This document shows positions 48,664 through 59,324 of a stretch of DNA of 64,000 nt, piece by piece. The stretch is from positions 434,001-498,000 of the forward strand of contig BROI01000019.1 in NCBI GenBank assembly GCA_027923505.1, written 5' to 3'. The notes beneath the pieces were generated by a model. It was not told the origin of the DNA, searched no databases, and saw nothing but the letters and a program-made list of their open reading frames with translations. Both the position numbers and the translations under genes were made by a program. This DNA comes from Mayamaea pseudoterrestris (Eukaryota; Bacillariophyta; Bacillariophyceae; Sellaphorales; Sellaphoraceae). The first letter of the stretch is position 1. Each line of letters starts with the position of its first letter.

Positions 48664-49860
48664 TTAAAACTCTTCAGTCTTCTCCCTTCTAGCCTTGGCC
48701 TGGGCTTCATTTATTTGAATGTTGCGTCCATCAATCTCACATCCGTCCAACTCACTCATGGCGGTGAGTGCCGAGTCGCGCGCCATGGTCACAAACCCAA
48801 AGCCTCGCGACGTGTTTCCGCCTCGGTCCATGTCCTTGGGTAAATAGCAGTCGACGACTTCGCCAAACTCCTCAAAGAGCTCAACCAAGGTCTCTTCAAT
48901 CGTGTAAAAGGAAAGGTTTCCGACAAAGAGTTTGCACAATTTGTTGGGTCCCTTTTCGCGTCTCGCCGCCTTTTCACCTGGCGCCAAGGATTGGTTGACA
49001 ATCAACTCGCGTCCTTGGAAGGCAACTCCACTCGCCTTTTCCAAAGTGGTGGAAACATCCTCGTTCTTCATGGTGACAAAGGCATATCCCTTATTAATAT
49101 TCTTGTTGCGGTTCATTGGAATATAAACTTCACTCACATCTCCATATGTTTGAAAGAACTCCACCAGCTCCTCCTTGGTTGCCTCAAAGGGAAGATTGGC
49201 CACGTACAATCGACTGTATCCTTCTGGCACTTGCGGCACTTCTGGAACCTTCTTTTCCACTTGATCCTTTGGAACGGATCGCTTGACGCGAATGGTGCGG
49301 CCGGAAAACTCGCTGCCATCCAAGGCCGTAATGGCTTGATCAATTTGCTCCTCCGAACCAACGTCGACGAAGCAGAATCCGCGCGGGTTATTGTTGAGCT
49401 TGTCGCGTGGAAGAGACACAAGCTTGACGTCAACATGCTTGGACACCATCTCCTTAATGTCGGCTTCAGAAACGTCTGTAGGAAATATGAGAGGTGAGTT
49501 TGAATGTTTAGTCAAACTATTTGACATGCGCCAAGAAAGTTGCCATCTGCTGCCTTCTTTTTACACGAACGTACCAAAATCCATGTTTCCAATGAAAATG
49601 GTGTGACGTTCGCGTTCCACCTTTTTGGTGGATGTTTCCGACTTGGCAGCGCCATCGTCACTACTGGCTACTGCTGCTGTTTCCGCATCTTCGGCAGTCG
49701 ACGCTTCGAGTCCATCCAGATAGCTTTCACTGCTCAGCTGGCTGACCATGAACGGCGATGCTGATCGAGTGTTTGACAGAACGCTGCGCGAAGGCAGCGA
49801 CACCTGAAAGGCCGTCACCGACAATGCTCCAAATAAACTACTAGCTAGAACGACTCTCAT
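48664..49860 (-). CDS. Plastid-targeted RNA-binding protein with three RRM domains
   Basis: Two exons, 49,860-49,575 and 49,475-48,664, with a 99-nt intron; 365 residues. The N-terminus MRVVLASSLFGALSVTAFQV is a signal peptide with an ASAFAP-like site (TAF), followed by a Ser/Arg-rich transit part. The intron cuts RRM1 inside RNP2: TIFIGNMDF is on exon 1 and DVSEADIK on exon 2. RRM1 (about 85-160) has RNP1 RGFCFVDV; RRM2 (about 170-245) has LYVANL and KGYAFVTM; RRM3 (about 265-340) has LFVGNL and RGFGFVTM. Chloroplast RNPs of this kind stabilise, edit or process plastid mRNAs; plant cpRNPs have two RRMs, so three is a difference. The tail ends KARREKTEEF. Confidence 0.92.
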
Positions 49861-50374
49861 TTTGATCGTTTGTCGAATTATATAAGGTGGTGCAGCAACG
49901 AAGAAAGGGTTTGCACGAACAGCTTGTGATGTCTCGCGGAGAAGGAATTATTGATGGCTCTCGAGAGAGCTGGCGCGGCGGAAGGTGCGTGGTGATGACG
50001 TCATGGATTGCTTTGCGACACGGTTTTATAACCGGTACGATAGTTTGTCGTCGCGATGAAGCGCACGCAAACTTCGGCAAAAAAATGAAACGGGGCCAAG
50101 GGGCAACGCTACTATGCCGATGTCCATGGGGCCAAGGCGCAACGCTACTATGCCGATGTCCTTCCCAAAGGAAGTGCCGCAAAGTGGGCACAAACCATTG
50201 TGCTCGCTCTTTGTGCCGCTGCAAGACATCACATCAGACATGGGTGCCACTGAAATATGTCCAGGAAGTTACATGTGTGCGGATGACATGGAGTGTTTTT
50301 GAATGTGTTCATGGCGGTTGTCTATTTAAATAATGATCCTAAATTAACACTTATCTGCTCATTTGTCCTCACGT
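49861..50374. promoter_or_regulatory. Intergenic with a 2 x 36-bp tandem repeat
   Basis: 514 bp between two minus-strand genes. At 50,092-50,163 a 36-bp unit (GGGGCCAAGGGGCAACGCTA onward) occurs twice with few changes, about 230 bp upstream of the RRM gene start. No coding frame. Confidence 0.5.
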
Positions 50375-52989
50375 CTACCCGTTCATGTGTTGTTCAAGTT
50401 TCTTTTGATTATCCTTTCGAGTCTTCATCTTGAACTTCATAATGTCGCCCGTATATTTGCTGATGCACTTGTTGTCGCAAATGTAAATCTCCTGCGCACA
50501 CTGCGAGATGAGTCGCATGTCGTGCGAAATCATCAGCACGCCACCCTCAAACTTGTTAAGGCATTTGGCCAACGCATCAATCGAGTCCATGTCTCTTAAG
50601 GAAAAAAGAGGGAAACAAGTACACGTTATTAGCAACGACAGAAGCAGATACTCAATAGTACCATAACAATGGCAGGCAATGTAACTTACAGAGGATTTGT
50701 CGGTTCGTCAAGCAGCAGCAAATGCGGCTTTTCGTGAGCAATAATGGCAAACACAATTCGCGCCTTTTGTCCAGCCGACAATTGATTCATGACTTGCTGC
50801 TGCTGGTCGCCGGAGCAACCGTAACGCGCCAAAAGAGGGCGAATCTTTTCAATTGGCTGATCTGGCATGACTTTGTGCTTGAAAAAATCAATTGGCGTCA
50901 TGGTCAAGTCCAACTTGTCCTCGAAGTGCTGTGTGAAGCGACTGATCTTCAAATGCATGTTTCGTTTGATCTGTCCCTTGGTTGGCTGCAGCTCCTCCGT
51001 CATTAGTTTGATCAAAGTGGTCTGTCGGATTAGCGAGAACATTATTGCATTGGTCAGCAACATGACAATAAAAAGGAATAATTAAGCCCGCATACACTCA
51101 AACAAAACAAAGTCCATCATACCTTTCCAGCTCCATTTGGACCAACCAGTGCCACTCGCGTCTCCAAATCCACTCCAAAGTCAACGCTATTGTAAAGCTC
51201 CTTTCCACCCGGATACGCGAAGCTCACATTTTCGATCGACAACACTGGCACAGGCAATTTACCAGGCGATGGGAAAGACCAATCGAACTCTGGATCCTTC
51301 TCGGGCATTGGCGTCAAACCCGCTTCGAGTTTCTTCTGCAGCAACTTTTCTCGCGACTGCGCCTGTCGTACCATTTTAACAGTACCATGACCGAAGCGCG
51401 CAATAAAGTCCTTGATCTCGGCAATTTCCCGCTGCTCCGTTTCGTATTGCCTTGTCTGCACCATGTCTTGGTCACGTCGTGTCTGCACGTAAACGTCGTA
51501 ATTACCGGAATAGTAGCGCAGCTTCTTGTATGTCATGTCCAATCGAACAATGTCAGTGCAAACGTTATTCATAAAGTCTTGTGAGTGACAAACAAAGAAC
51601 AAAATCTTGTTCCAACTGCTCAAATAATCTTCAAGCCACAAGACGGCTTCCATCTGTGTTAATAGTGGCGGTAAAGCAGCGACACGTGAGATGAGCTCGA
51701 GCTTCATACACAAAATGGGATGTACAATACCAGCTCTCCTATAAACATGCACCAGCATATATGTGAAAATGCACTTACATCAAGGTGATTTGTAGGCTGT
51801 CGGACAGGAAATAAACGACGTTGGATAATTTAGTGATGCGCATGGTGCCGGCGTTCACAATCATGAAAGGCTTGTCGCACTATATACATACCTCATCCAG
51901 CAGCAAAAATTCTGGTTCAATGAACAACGCCCGCGCCAATGCCACTCGCATGCGCCATCCTCCACTAAACTCGCGAGTCTTCATGCTTTGCATTGCCTTA
52001 GTGAAACCCAATCCATGTAGAATTGTCGTAGCTCGCGCTTCCGCCTTGGAAGCATCCAAATGTTCCAATCGTTCATAAATACCTTCCAGTGTTGCTTGAA
52101 TTTCTGCTTGCGCCGCATCGTCCTCGGCATCGGCCATGGCATGGTTCAAAACGTCGGCTCGCTTTTCGAGACGCTCAATTTCATCATTACTTTCCATGAC
52201 GGCCTGGAGCGCCGTAATGTCGTCGCGGGCCGGATACTCGCAGTCCAAAAAGTAAATATCGAGTGCGTCGGGAATAGGAATACTGCGGGCAGCAATGGCC
52301 TTCATGACTGTCAGATGCAAGCATGTTGGAAAACGAACGAATGTAAGAAACAAGCGAGCCACAATTCTTCAAATCATGCCACTGCGATACGCACCTGTAC
52401 TTTTGCCACTTCCGTTCGGCCCAATAAAGCCGTAACGATTGCCATAGTTAATGACAATATCCGTATCTTCCACCAGCGGCTTCCCATGGAAGGCCACGGT
52501 GACACCCGAAACGTTAATGTCGCGCGTATTGGCATGCAGCTTGCCCTTTTTTTGTTCATACGTCACGACAATGTTTTGCGCAGCCAACCACTCCAGACTC
52601 GCTTCACGCTTGGTCTCCTCACTAACGTCATCCTTCATCGCCGAATTCAAAAAGGCTTGCATGTCAAGCTCGGACTTGACTTCCGTCAAGCTCGTCGCCG
52701 TCGAGTCTTCACCCAACGAAGCGAGTGAAGCCTTGCTGGCGCTCTTGCCAATGCCGTTACCATCCTTGGCCTTGCGCTTGGCTTCGCGGGCCGCCTTGGC
52801 AGCCGCCTTCTTTTCCTCCTTGGTTTGCTTCTTTTCAAACAGTTCGGATTCGCCTTGGCCCATGGCGGCGGCGCGAACGTCGGCTTGGGCGAGCGAGTCG
52901 CTGTCGACGGCGCCGTAGCCCGAGTCGAGCTCCTTGTCAATGGCGGCGAGCATTTGCTTGTTGCGTTTCTCATTGTAGCGTGATGCCAT
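50375..52989 (-). CDS. ABCF2: ABCF2/ARB1-type ABC-F ATPase, six coding exons
   Basis: Minus-strand exons 52,989-52,395, 52,307-51,892, 51,796-51,779 (18 nt), 51,653-51,123, 51,021-50,690, 50,594-50,375; introns 87-125 nt, all GT-AG; 703 residues. A soluble twin ATPase; yeast Arb1 works in 40S and 60S subunit maturation. Domain 1: P-loop FIGPNGSGKST (split by intron 1), signature FSGGWRMRVALARALF, Walker B EFLLLDE and PTNHLD. Linker: ARFGHGTVKMVRQAQSREK. Domain 2: VALVGPNGAGKTTLIKL, signature LSAGQKARIVFA, Walker B HLLLLDE. The match to human ABCF2 is strong throughout, including LHGLGFTKAMQSMKTREFSG. The N-terminal 130 residues are charged and helical. Odd: the second D-loop reads PTNPLD rather than PTNHLD. 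It is the most intron-rich gene here. Confidence 0.95.
51779..51796 (-). other. 18-nt microexon of the ABCF2 gene
   Basis: CCTACAAATCACCTTGAT, preceded by GACAG and followed by GTAAGT on the minus strand. It encodes PTNHLD, the D-loop straight after Walker B (LLLDE on the previous exon; MEAVLWLEDYL on the next). All three pieces are in phase 0. Skipping it would keep the frame but remove the D-loop. Confidence 0.88.
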
Positions 52990-53836
52990 GTTTATGATGC
53001 TGCTGTTAGTGTGTTATTACTGTTGTTGAGTCTGTACTCACAGTCAAGTTATAGTCCTCCTTGACTTGTGAACTTGTCGTATTGCGCCATCGCGTGTCGT
53101 TCCAATCGGTCGAAATCGGATGGAGCTGCGCGCGAGATTCGTCTGGCCAGTGTCCGGAATACATGCGAAAACGTCCTTGAGTCATTTCAGTGCCGCAAGA
53201 GCCACTGCAGCTCGTTGGTCACGATGCGACGTTTGGAGCCTCGTTTCACGTCGAGGAAAAAATAATGTTGTCATGAACAAACGATTAACAAACGATTAAC
53301 AGCTTCCCAAGTAGACCACCATGACAGCCAATTCCAAACTAGCAAAGGCTTTGGTGCCTGTCATGCTGACATTCACTGCCTACTACTCTACCTTTCTCAT
53401 GGAAAGATACTACATAAACTTTCTTGCTCCTCAAAATGACCTTCAGCTTGTGACGGAGGAACGAAAGTCACGCATACTAATATAATTCCATTGAATAAGT
53501 ACATTCAAAGATTTGATGGCATCAGATACTCCGCAACTCGCAATCAACTACGGCAACATGGCGCCGGATGATGAAATGTGCCACATGCTGGAACATGTCA
53601 CTTCCATCTATAAACTTGCTTTCGGAGGCAACGCCGCACGAGGTTTGACACTTTATATTGTGACAAACTGTAAGAACCCATTTAGAATGAGTTGGTGTGC
53701 ACGTCGACCAAGATCCAAGCATTCCAAAGGCACTGAAAAAAATCTTGCCAAACAACTTTTTTGTCACCACTTTGGAGCAAATCATTGGACCAAACCCAGC
53801 AGTCATTGAATTCACCAGCTTTAAGCATATCCAAAC
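52990..53836. other. ABCF2 promoter and transition into repeat-rich DNA
   Basis: 847 bp. The part next to 52,990 must hold the ABCF2 promoter; ACAAACGATTA is repeated head to tail at about 53,278-53,299. No convincing coding frame. From about 53,640 the sequence has the CA/TG-rich look of the satellite zone. Confidence 0.4.
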
Positions 53837-54315
53837 AGGATTGATGGAACATGACTACAATTGGGGGAAGATATGGAAGGTCATGCAATTTAGCACCATG
53901 GAGCTGGTACCTGTGTGGATGTCTGAACTGCCCTCCCATACCGTAGCTTCTTGGAATCAGCTATGGATGATTTTTATGCACCAATCTCACTGCAAGCATG
54001 TGTCCAAGCATAGACAAACAGGAATGATGGAGCAAGACTACAATTGGGGTAAGGTTTGAATGCCATGCACTGTAGCACCATGGAGCTGGTTCCTGTGTTA
54101 ATGTCTGAACTGCCCTCCCATACTGTAGCTGCTAAGAATCAGCTATGGAAGATTTTTATGCACCAATGTCACAACAAGCATGTTACCAGGCATAGTTAAC
54201 AGGATTGATGGAACAAGACTACAAGTGGGGATAGATTTGGACAGCACCATGGAGCTGGTACCTGTGTGGATGTCTGAATTGCCCTCCCACACCGTAGCTG
54301 CTTGGAATTTGTGTA
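53837..54315 (+). repeat. 183-bp minisatellite, about 2.6 units
   Basis: Units begin with AGGA(T/A)TGATGGA(A/G)CA at 53,837, 54,020 and 54,201 (spacing 183 and 181 bp). Shared blocks inside each unit are GCACCATGGAGCTGGT(A/T)CCTGTG and CTGCCCTCCCA(T/C)AC(C/T)GTAGCT. Its sequence differs from the 170-bp family next to it. Identity between units is moderate, so the array is older than the satellite block to its right. Confidence 0.85.
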
Positions 54316-54522
54316 CGTCATGCTTAGGCCATAGACTTGATGGTAAGTTATTAGAGCTTGTTCGTGTGTTAAGCCATGATTGTATAGTTTCTTGATGTAA
54401 TGCCCAGCCTTAGTCTGCAGGCGCTGCTGTTCCTCGCATGGGACTCCCACTAGTGCATGAAATTGACCAAGTGTTTTGTATCCCTTTTTACATTCCCAAA
54501 CTCTTTTCCTTATCTCAGATGC
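54316..54522 (-). other. Coding-like island between two satellite arrays
   Basis: A minus-strand frame of about 70 codons reads EIRKRVWECKKGYKTLGQFH, then a helix-rich part ending near QVYGLSMTY. It has protein-like composition and lies exactly between the end of the 183-bp units and the start of the 170-bp units. It has no start codon of its own and is not recognised. It may be a relic of a gene or of a mobile element. Confidence 0.25.
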
Positions 54523-54870
54523 GCTACAAGGCAAGTTGATGGGCTTCACCAGTCTCAGCCAGCAGATGCCGTACTTTTCAAATGTCCATACCTTGAGCCA
54601 TGTGTATGCCCAAATCAAGCCAGAATGGTTCAAAAATCCTTACTTCAGATGCGCTACAAGACAAGTTGACAGGCTAGTGTCTTTGTGGACTGCAATGTGC
54701 TTGGTGACAACTTGTCACCAGTCTCAGCCAGCAGATGCTGAACGTTTCAATTGTCCATACCTTGAGACCTGTGTATGCCCATATCAAGCTAGAATAGTGC
54801 CAACATTCTTATTTCCGATGTGCTACAAAATGGATTCCCTGGTTGGTCCCTCGGTAGACTGCAATGTGAC

Positions 54871-56199
54871 TGGTGAGAATTTCTCCCCAGTCTCAGCCAG
54901 CAGATGCCGTGACATTCAAACGCACCTACAGCAAGCCCCACAGGTGCCCACATCACACCAGAAATGGTGCCAACATCATTATTCAGGCTGCGCTACAAGA
55001 TGGTAGGCTTGGCTGGCGTTTCAGGGCATGGCAATGTATTTGGTGACAACTTATCACCTGTCTCAGCCCGCAGATGCCGTGAAATTCAAACACCCCTACA
55101 GCAAGCCCTGTAGGTGCCCAAATTACACCAGAATGGTGCCAACATCATTATTCAGGCTGCGCTACAAGATGGTAGGCCTGGCTGGTGTCTCAGGTATTGG
55201 CAATGTATTTGGTGACAACTTGTCACCAGTCTCAGCCCACAGATGCCGTGACATTCAAACGCACCTACAGCAAGCCCTGTAGGTGCCCAAATCACATCAG
55301 AATGGTGCCAACATCATTATTCAGGCTGCGCTACAAGATGGTAGGCATGGCTGGTGTCTCAGGTTATGGCAATGTATTTGGTGACAACTTGTCACTAGTC
55401 TCAGCCCGCTGATGCCGTGACATTCAAATGCACCTACAGCAAGCCATGTAGGTGCCCAAATTACACCAGAAATGGTGCCAACATCATTATTCAGGCTGCG
55501 CTACAAAATGGTAGGCTTGGCTGGCATCTCAGGTAATGGCAATGTATTTGGTGACAACTTGTCACCAGTCTCAGCCCGCAGATGCCGTGACATTCAAACG
55601 CCCAAACAGCAAGCCCTTAAGGTGCCCAAATTACACCAGAATGTTGCCAACATCATTATTCAGGCTGCGCTAAAAGTTGGTAGGCTTGGTGTGTGTCTTA
55701 GGGCATGGCAATGTATTTGGTGACAACTTGTCACCAGTCTCAGCCCGCAGATGCCGTGACATTCAAACGCCCAAACAGCAAGCCCTGTAGGTGCCCAAAT
55801 TACACCTGAGTGGTGCCAACATCATTATTCAGGCTGGGCTACAAGATGGGAAGCTTGGCTGGTGTCTCAGGGCATGGCAATGTATTTGGTGACAACTTGT
55901 CACCAGTCTCAGCCCGCAGATGCCGTGACATTCAAACGCCCAAACAGCAAGCCCTGTAGGTCCCCAAATTACACCAGAATGTTGCCAACATCATTATTCA
56001 GGCTGCGCTACAAGTTGGTAGGCTTGGTGTGTGTCTTAGGGCATGGCAATGTATTTGGTGACAACTTGTCACCAGTCTCAGCCCGCAGATACCGTGACAT
56101 TCAAACGCACCTACAGCAAGCCCTGCAGGTGCCCAAATTACACCAGAATGTTGCCAACATCATTTTTCAGGCTGCGCTGCAAGATGGTAGGCATGGCTG
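54871..56199 (+). repeat. Higher-order satellite block, copy 1 (1,329 bp)
   Basis: Starts at TGGTGAGAATTTCTCCCCAG and ends at GATGGTAGGCATGGCTG. Holds just under eight 170-bp units. As far as I can compare by eye and through identical translations at a fixed offset of 1,329, it is the same as the next block base for base. Confidence 0.93.
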
Positions 56200-57528
56200 T
56201 GGTGAGAATTTCTCCCCAGTCTCAGCCAGCAGATGCCGTGACATTCAAACGCACCTACAGCAAGCCCCACAGGTGCCCACATCACACCAGAAATGGTGCC
56301 AACATCATTATTCAGGCTGCGCTACAAGATGGTAGGCTTGGCTGGCGTTTCAGGGCATGGCAATGTATTTGGTGACAACTTATCACCTGTCTCAGCCCGC
56401 AGATGCCGTGAAATTCAAACACCCCTACAGCAAGCCCTGTAGGTGCCCAAATTACACCAGAATGGTGCCAACATCATTATTCAGGCTGCGCTACAAGATG
56501 GTAGGCCTGGCTGGTGTCTCAGGTATTGGCAATGTATTTGGTGACAACTTGTCACCAGTCTCAGCCCACAGATGCCGTGACATTCAAACGCACCTACAGC
56601 AAGCCCTGTAGGTGCCCAAATCACATCAGAATGGTGCCAACATCATTATTCAGGCTGCGCTACAAGATGGTAGGCATGGCTGGTGTCTCAGGTTATGGCA
56701 ATGTATTTGGTGACAACTTGTCACTAGTCTCAGCCCGCTGATGCCGTGACATTCAAATGCACCTACAGCAAGCCATGTAGGTGCCCAAATTACACCAGAA
56801 ATGGTGCCAACATCATTATTCAGGCTGCGCTACAAAATGGTAGGCTTGGCTGGCATCTCAGGTAATGGCAATGTATTTGGTGACAACTTGTCACCAGTCT
56901 CAGCCCGCAGATGCCGTGACATTCAAACGCCCAAACAGCAAGCCCTTAAGGTGCCCAAATTACACCAGAATGTTGCCAACATCATTATTCAGGCTGCGCT
57001 AAAAGTTGGTAGGCTTGGTGTGTGTCTTAGGGCATGGCAATGTATTTGGTGACAACTTGTCACCAGTCTCAGCCCGCAGATGCCGTGACATTCAAACGCC
57101 CAAACAGCAAGCCCTGTAGGTGCCCAAATTACACCTGAGTGGTGCCAACATCATTATTCAGGCTGGGCTACAAGATGGGAAGCTTGGCTGGTGTCTCAGG
57201 GCATGGCAATGTATTTGGTGACAACTTGTCACCAGTCTCAGCCCGCAGATGCCGTGACATTCAAACGCCCAAACAGCAAGCCCTGTAGGTCCCCAAATTA
57301 CACCAGAATGTTGCCAACATCATTATTCAGGCTGCGCTACAAGTTGGTAGGCTTGGTGTGTGTCTTAGGGCATGGCAATGTATTTGGTGACAACTTGTCA
57401 CCAGTCTCAGCCCGCAGATACCGTGACATTCAAACGCACCTACAGCAAGCCCTGCAGGTGCCCAAATTACACCAGAATGTTGCCAACATCATTTTTCAGG
57501 CTGCGCTGCAAGATGGTAGGCATGGCTG
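56200..57528 (+). repeat. Higher-order satellite block, copy 2 (1,329 bp)
   Basis: Head-to-tail copy of 54,871-56,199. Internal units differ from one another by several percent while the two blocks look identical, so the block was copied as a whole, very recently, or the assembly repeated it. The sequence leaves the array straight after this copy (CATTGCACCCATTTTGG). Confidence 0.93.
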
Positions 57529-58650
57529 CATTGCACCCATTTTGGCTGCAGGGGTCATCAGCATTGCCAACTGAGCCCTTCAATTGCTTTCAATTCATGA
57601 TTGTTGTTATGATGGGTCAGTATCCACCACAACATGTGCCATAATAAGAGTCAGACGGTTCAATAATTTGTTAAATCTGCTAGCAGTGCAACTCCAGTAG
57701 CATGTCAGACTTGCAAAATGGCCTACACACCCCTGGGCAGTTGCAACAGAAGCTGTAGCATGTCGATGCTGCCATAAAGCAATGATGAAGATGACCAACC
57801 CTGTTCATCACATGATTATTTGCTAGCTCAACTCGTTACGCATGGAGACAAAGTTTGGGTACCAACAAGAATGCAAATGCACAGGCATTTCATCCCTTAC
57901 TATTTGCATGAACTGCAGGACTGAGTTATGAACATGCTGTTGGTGCAACCTTTAAATTTTTTAACTTCTTTGCGAGGCTCTGCGTCTACATTTTTTCCAG
58001 CTGCACACCAATTTTCAGCTTCCTACAACGTGCAGAAACACCAACTGGCAAACCATCAACAAAAAACACCTCTAAACCACAATCTACATTCCAAGTGGGC
58101 AATTGAGGCTGCATATGCATCCCTGCAAACAGAGTGGTACGCAGCAACAACAGTGTTGACCTTCACACCATGACATGTGAAGTGGTTTACCGGGACAAAG
58201 AAAAAGAATATCCACTGTGCCAAGCTTGTGTTCACACCCTTATTCCTTTTGAAGTTGACTAGAATAATGTCAGCCGGGAGGTGAAACATTTTATGAGGCA
58301 TGCAGATTACTTGCCATCCAAATGAGCAGCTGTAGAGAAGAACTTTGATGCCAAGGCAATGTGATGTGTTGCTTATTTGAGTGAAGGTTCAACATTTGAA
58401 TTTGATGACTACATCATGGCTCCATTCGACAATACAGGCTTGTACCCTGGCATTATTGTTGTGAAACAGTCAACAAAGATACTTACAGAGAGTGATTTGA
58501 AGATGGCGAATGTGTATCACACATCTTTGGACACTCCATTGTATGTCTGGATGATTTTGAAGATGAGGAGATGAAGACTTTGATGAGTACGAGGATGACG
58601 CTGATGACGGATATTTGACTGGTACTTTACCGTAATGGCCTGCCACACTC
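57529..58650. other. Gene-poor stretch between satellite and Copia element
   Basis: No recognised gene. A short frame at 58,377-58,574 (STFEFDDYIMAPFDNTGLYP) has a protein-like composition but no motif and no neighbours that support it. It may be decayed mobile DNA. Confidence 0.4.
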
Positions 58651-59113
58651 ACGACAACAAGAAATTGTGTTGGTCATGTGTCTCATAGGTTGAAGTGACA
58701 ATGGCGCTTTGTTAAGTATTTCAGGCATTTGGCTTTGAAGCAAGCTTGCCAGACATAACTGAATAGACTCTGTTTCTGACACAATATTATTGAGTTGAGT
58801 TGACCTGCGTCTTATGACAAGACGGTTAGCTACCTGTGTTTTGTATGCATTTAATCCTGTGCAGGGTTGAGTCACACTTGTGACCGAATCCTCACATACA
58901 TGAGTGAAATCGCTGACGATCGAGGCGTGAACCTCGACCGTGAACCCAGTGAGAACGAGAAGGAAGCGCACGAGTAGAGTAGCGAGTAACATGCACTATT
59001 CTAGCAATTGAGTTTGTTTGTTTGCTTTACGCTGGACGAAGAGGTTGATCGCTCCGAGTCCATTGTAGTCGCTGGAATAAAGGTTCGTCTGATATTATCG
59101 TGTCAGATTAACA
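58651..59113 (+). repeat. Putative 5' LTR region of the right-hand Copia element
   Basis: The gag frame starts at 59,325, so the 5' LTR should lie just upstream. AGATTAACA at 59,105-59,113 is shared with the inferred LTR end of the left element and is taken as the LTR end. The left boundary is a guess because the 3' LTR is outside the window. Confidence 0.3.
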
Positions 59114-59324
59114 GTCTTGCTAGCTTGTCTTGACCTGAGAGAGCTGTGCGAAAGAGAGAGAGTGAAAGAATCGAGAAATTGAGAGAGAAAGAGCAGATTC
59201 CTTGCGGCGTCGTCAATCCGAATACTTGACACGAGCGCGTAGAACAGGATCGTATAAGGCTCGACTGCATTGAGAGCGGTTGTTGTGTAAGAAAGGACTT
59301 GCGGAAAGCGAGGTATTCACTATC

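Larger units (their letters stand above)
54517..57528 (+). repeat. 170-bp satellite array, about 18 units with higher-order structure
   Basis: Direct tandem units with a period of 169-172 bp; CAGTCTCAGCC recurs at about 54,552, 54,720, 54,890, 55,058 and onward. Typical words are GTGACAACTTGTCACCAGTC, GATGCCGTGACATTCAAACG, CAGCAAGCCCTGTAGGTGCC and CCAACATCATTATTCAGGCT. The first two or three units are diverged; later ones are close. Units from 54,871 on form two copies of a 1,329-bp block (listed separately). One unit, at the block junction near 56,200, is short (about 140 bp). The period is not a multiple of three and every frame is closed within a unit, so it is not coding. The unit contains an inverted pair around GGTGACAACTTGTCACC, a near-perfect 17-base palindrome. 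Confidence 0.95.

Noticed and set aside
50092-50163. 2 x 36-bp repeat as a regulatory array
   Set aside because: Only two copies and no known motif; noted as simple tandem duplication only.
54517-57528. Series of 70-160-residue reading frames in the satellite
   Set aside because: They repeat with the 170-bp unit, which is not a multiple of three, and close in every unit; they are a by-product of the repeat.
54517-57528. CRISPR-like array
   Set aside because: Units are contiguous, about 170 bp, with no unique spacers, in a nuclear eukaryotic genome.
58377-58574. Short frame near the Copia LTR as a gene
   Set aside because: 65 residues, no motif, no start context, within decayed repeat-like DNA.
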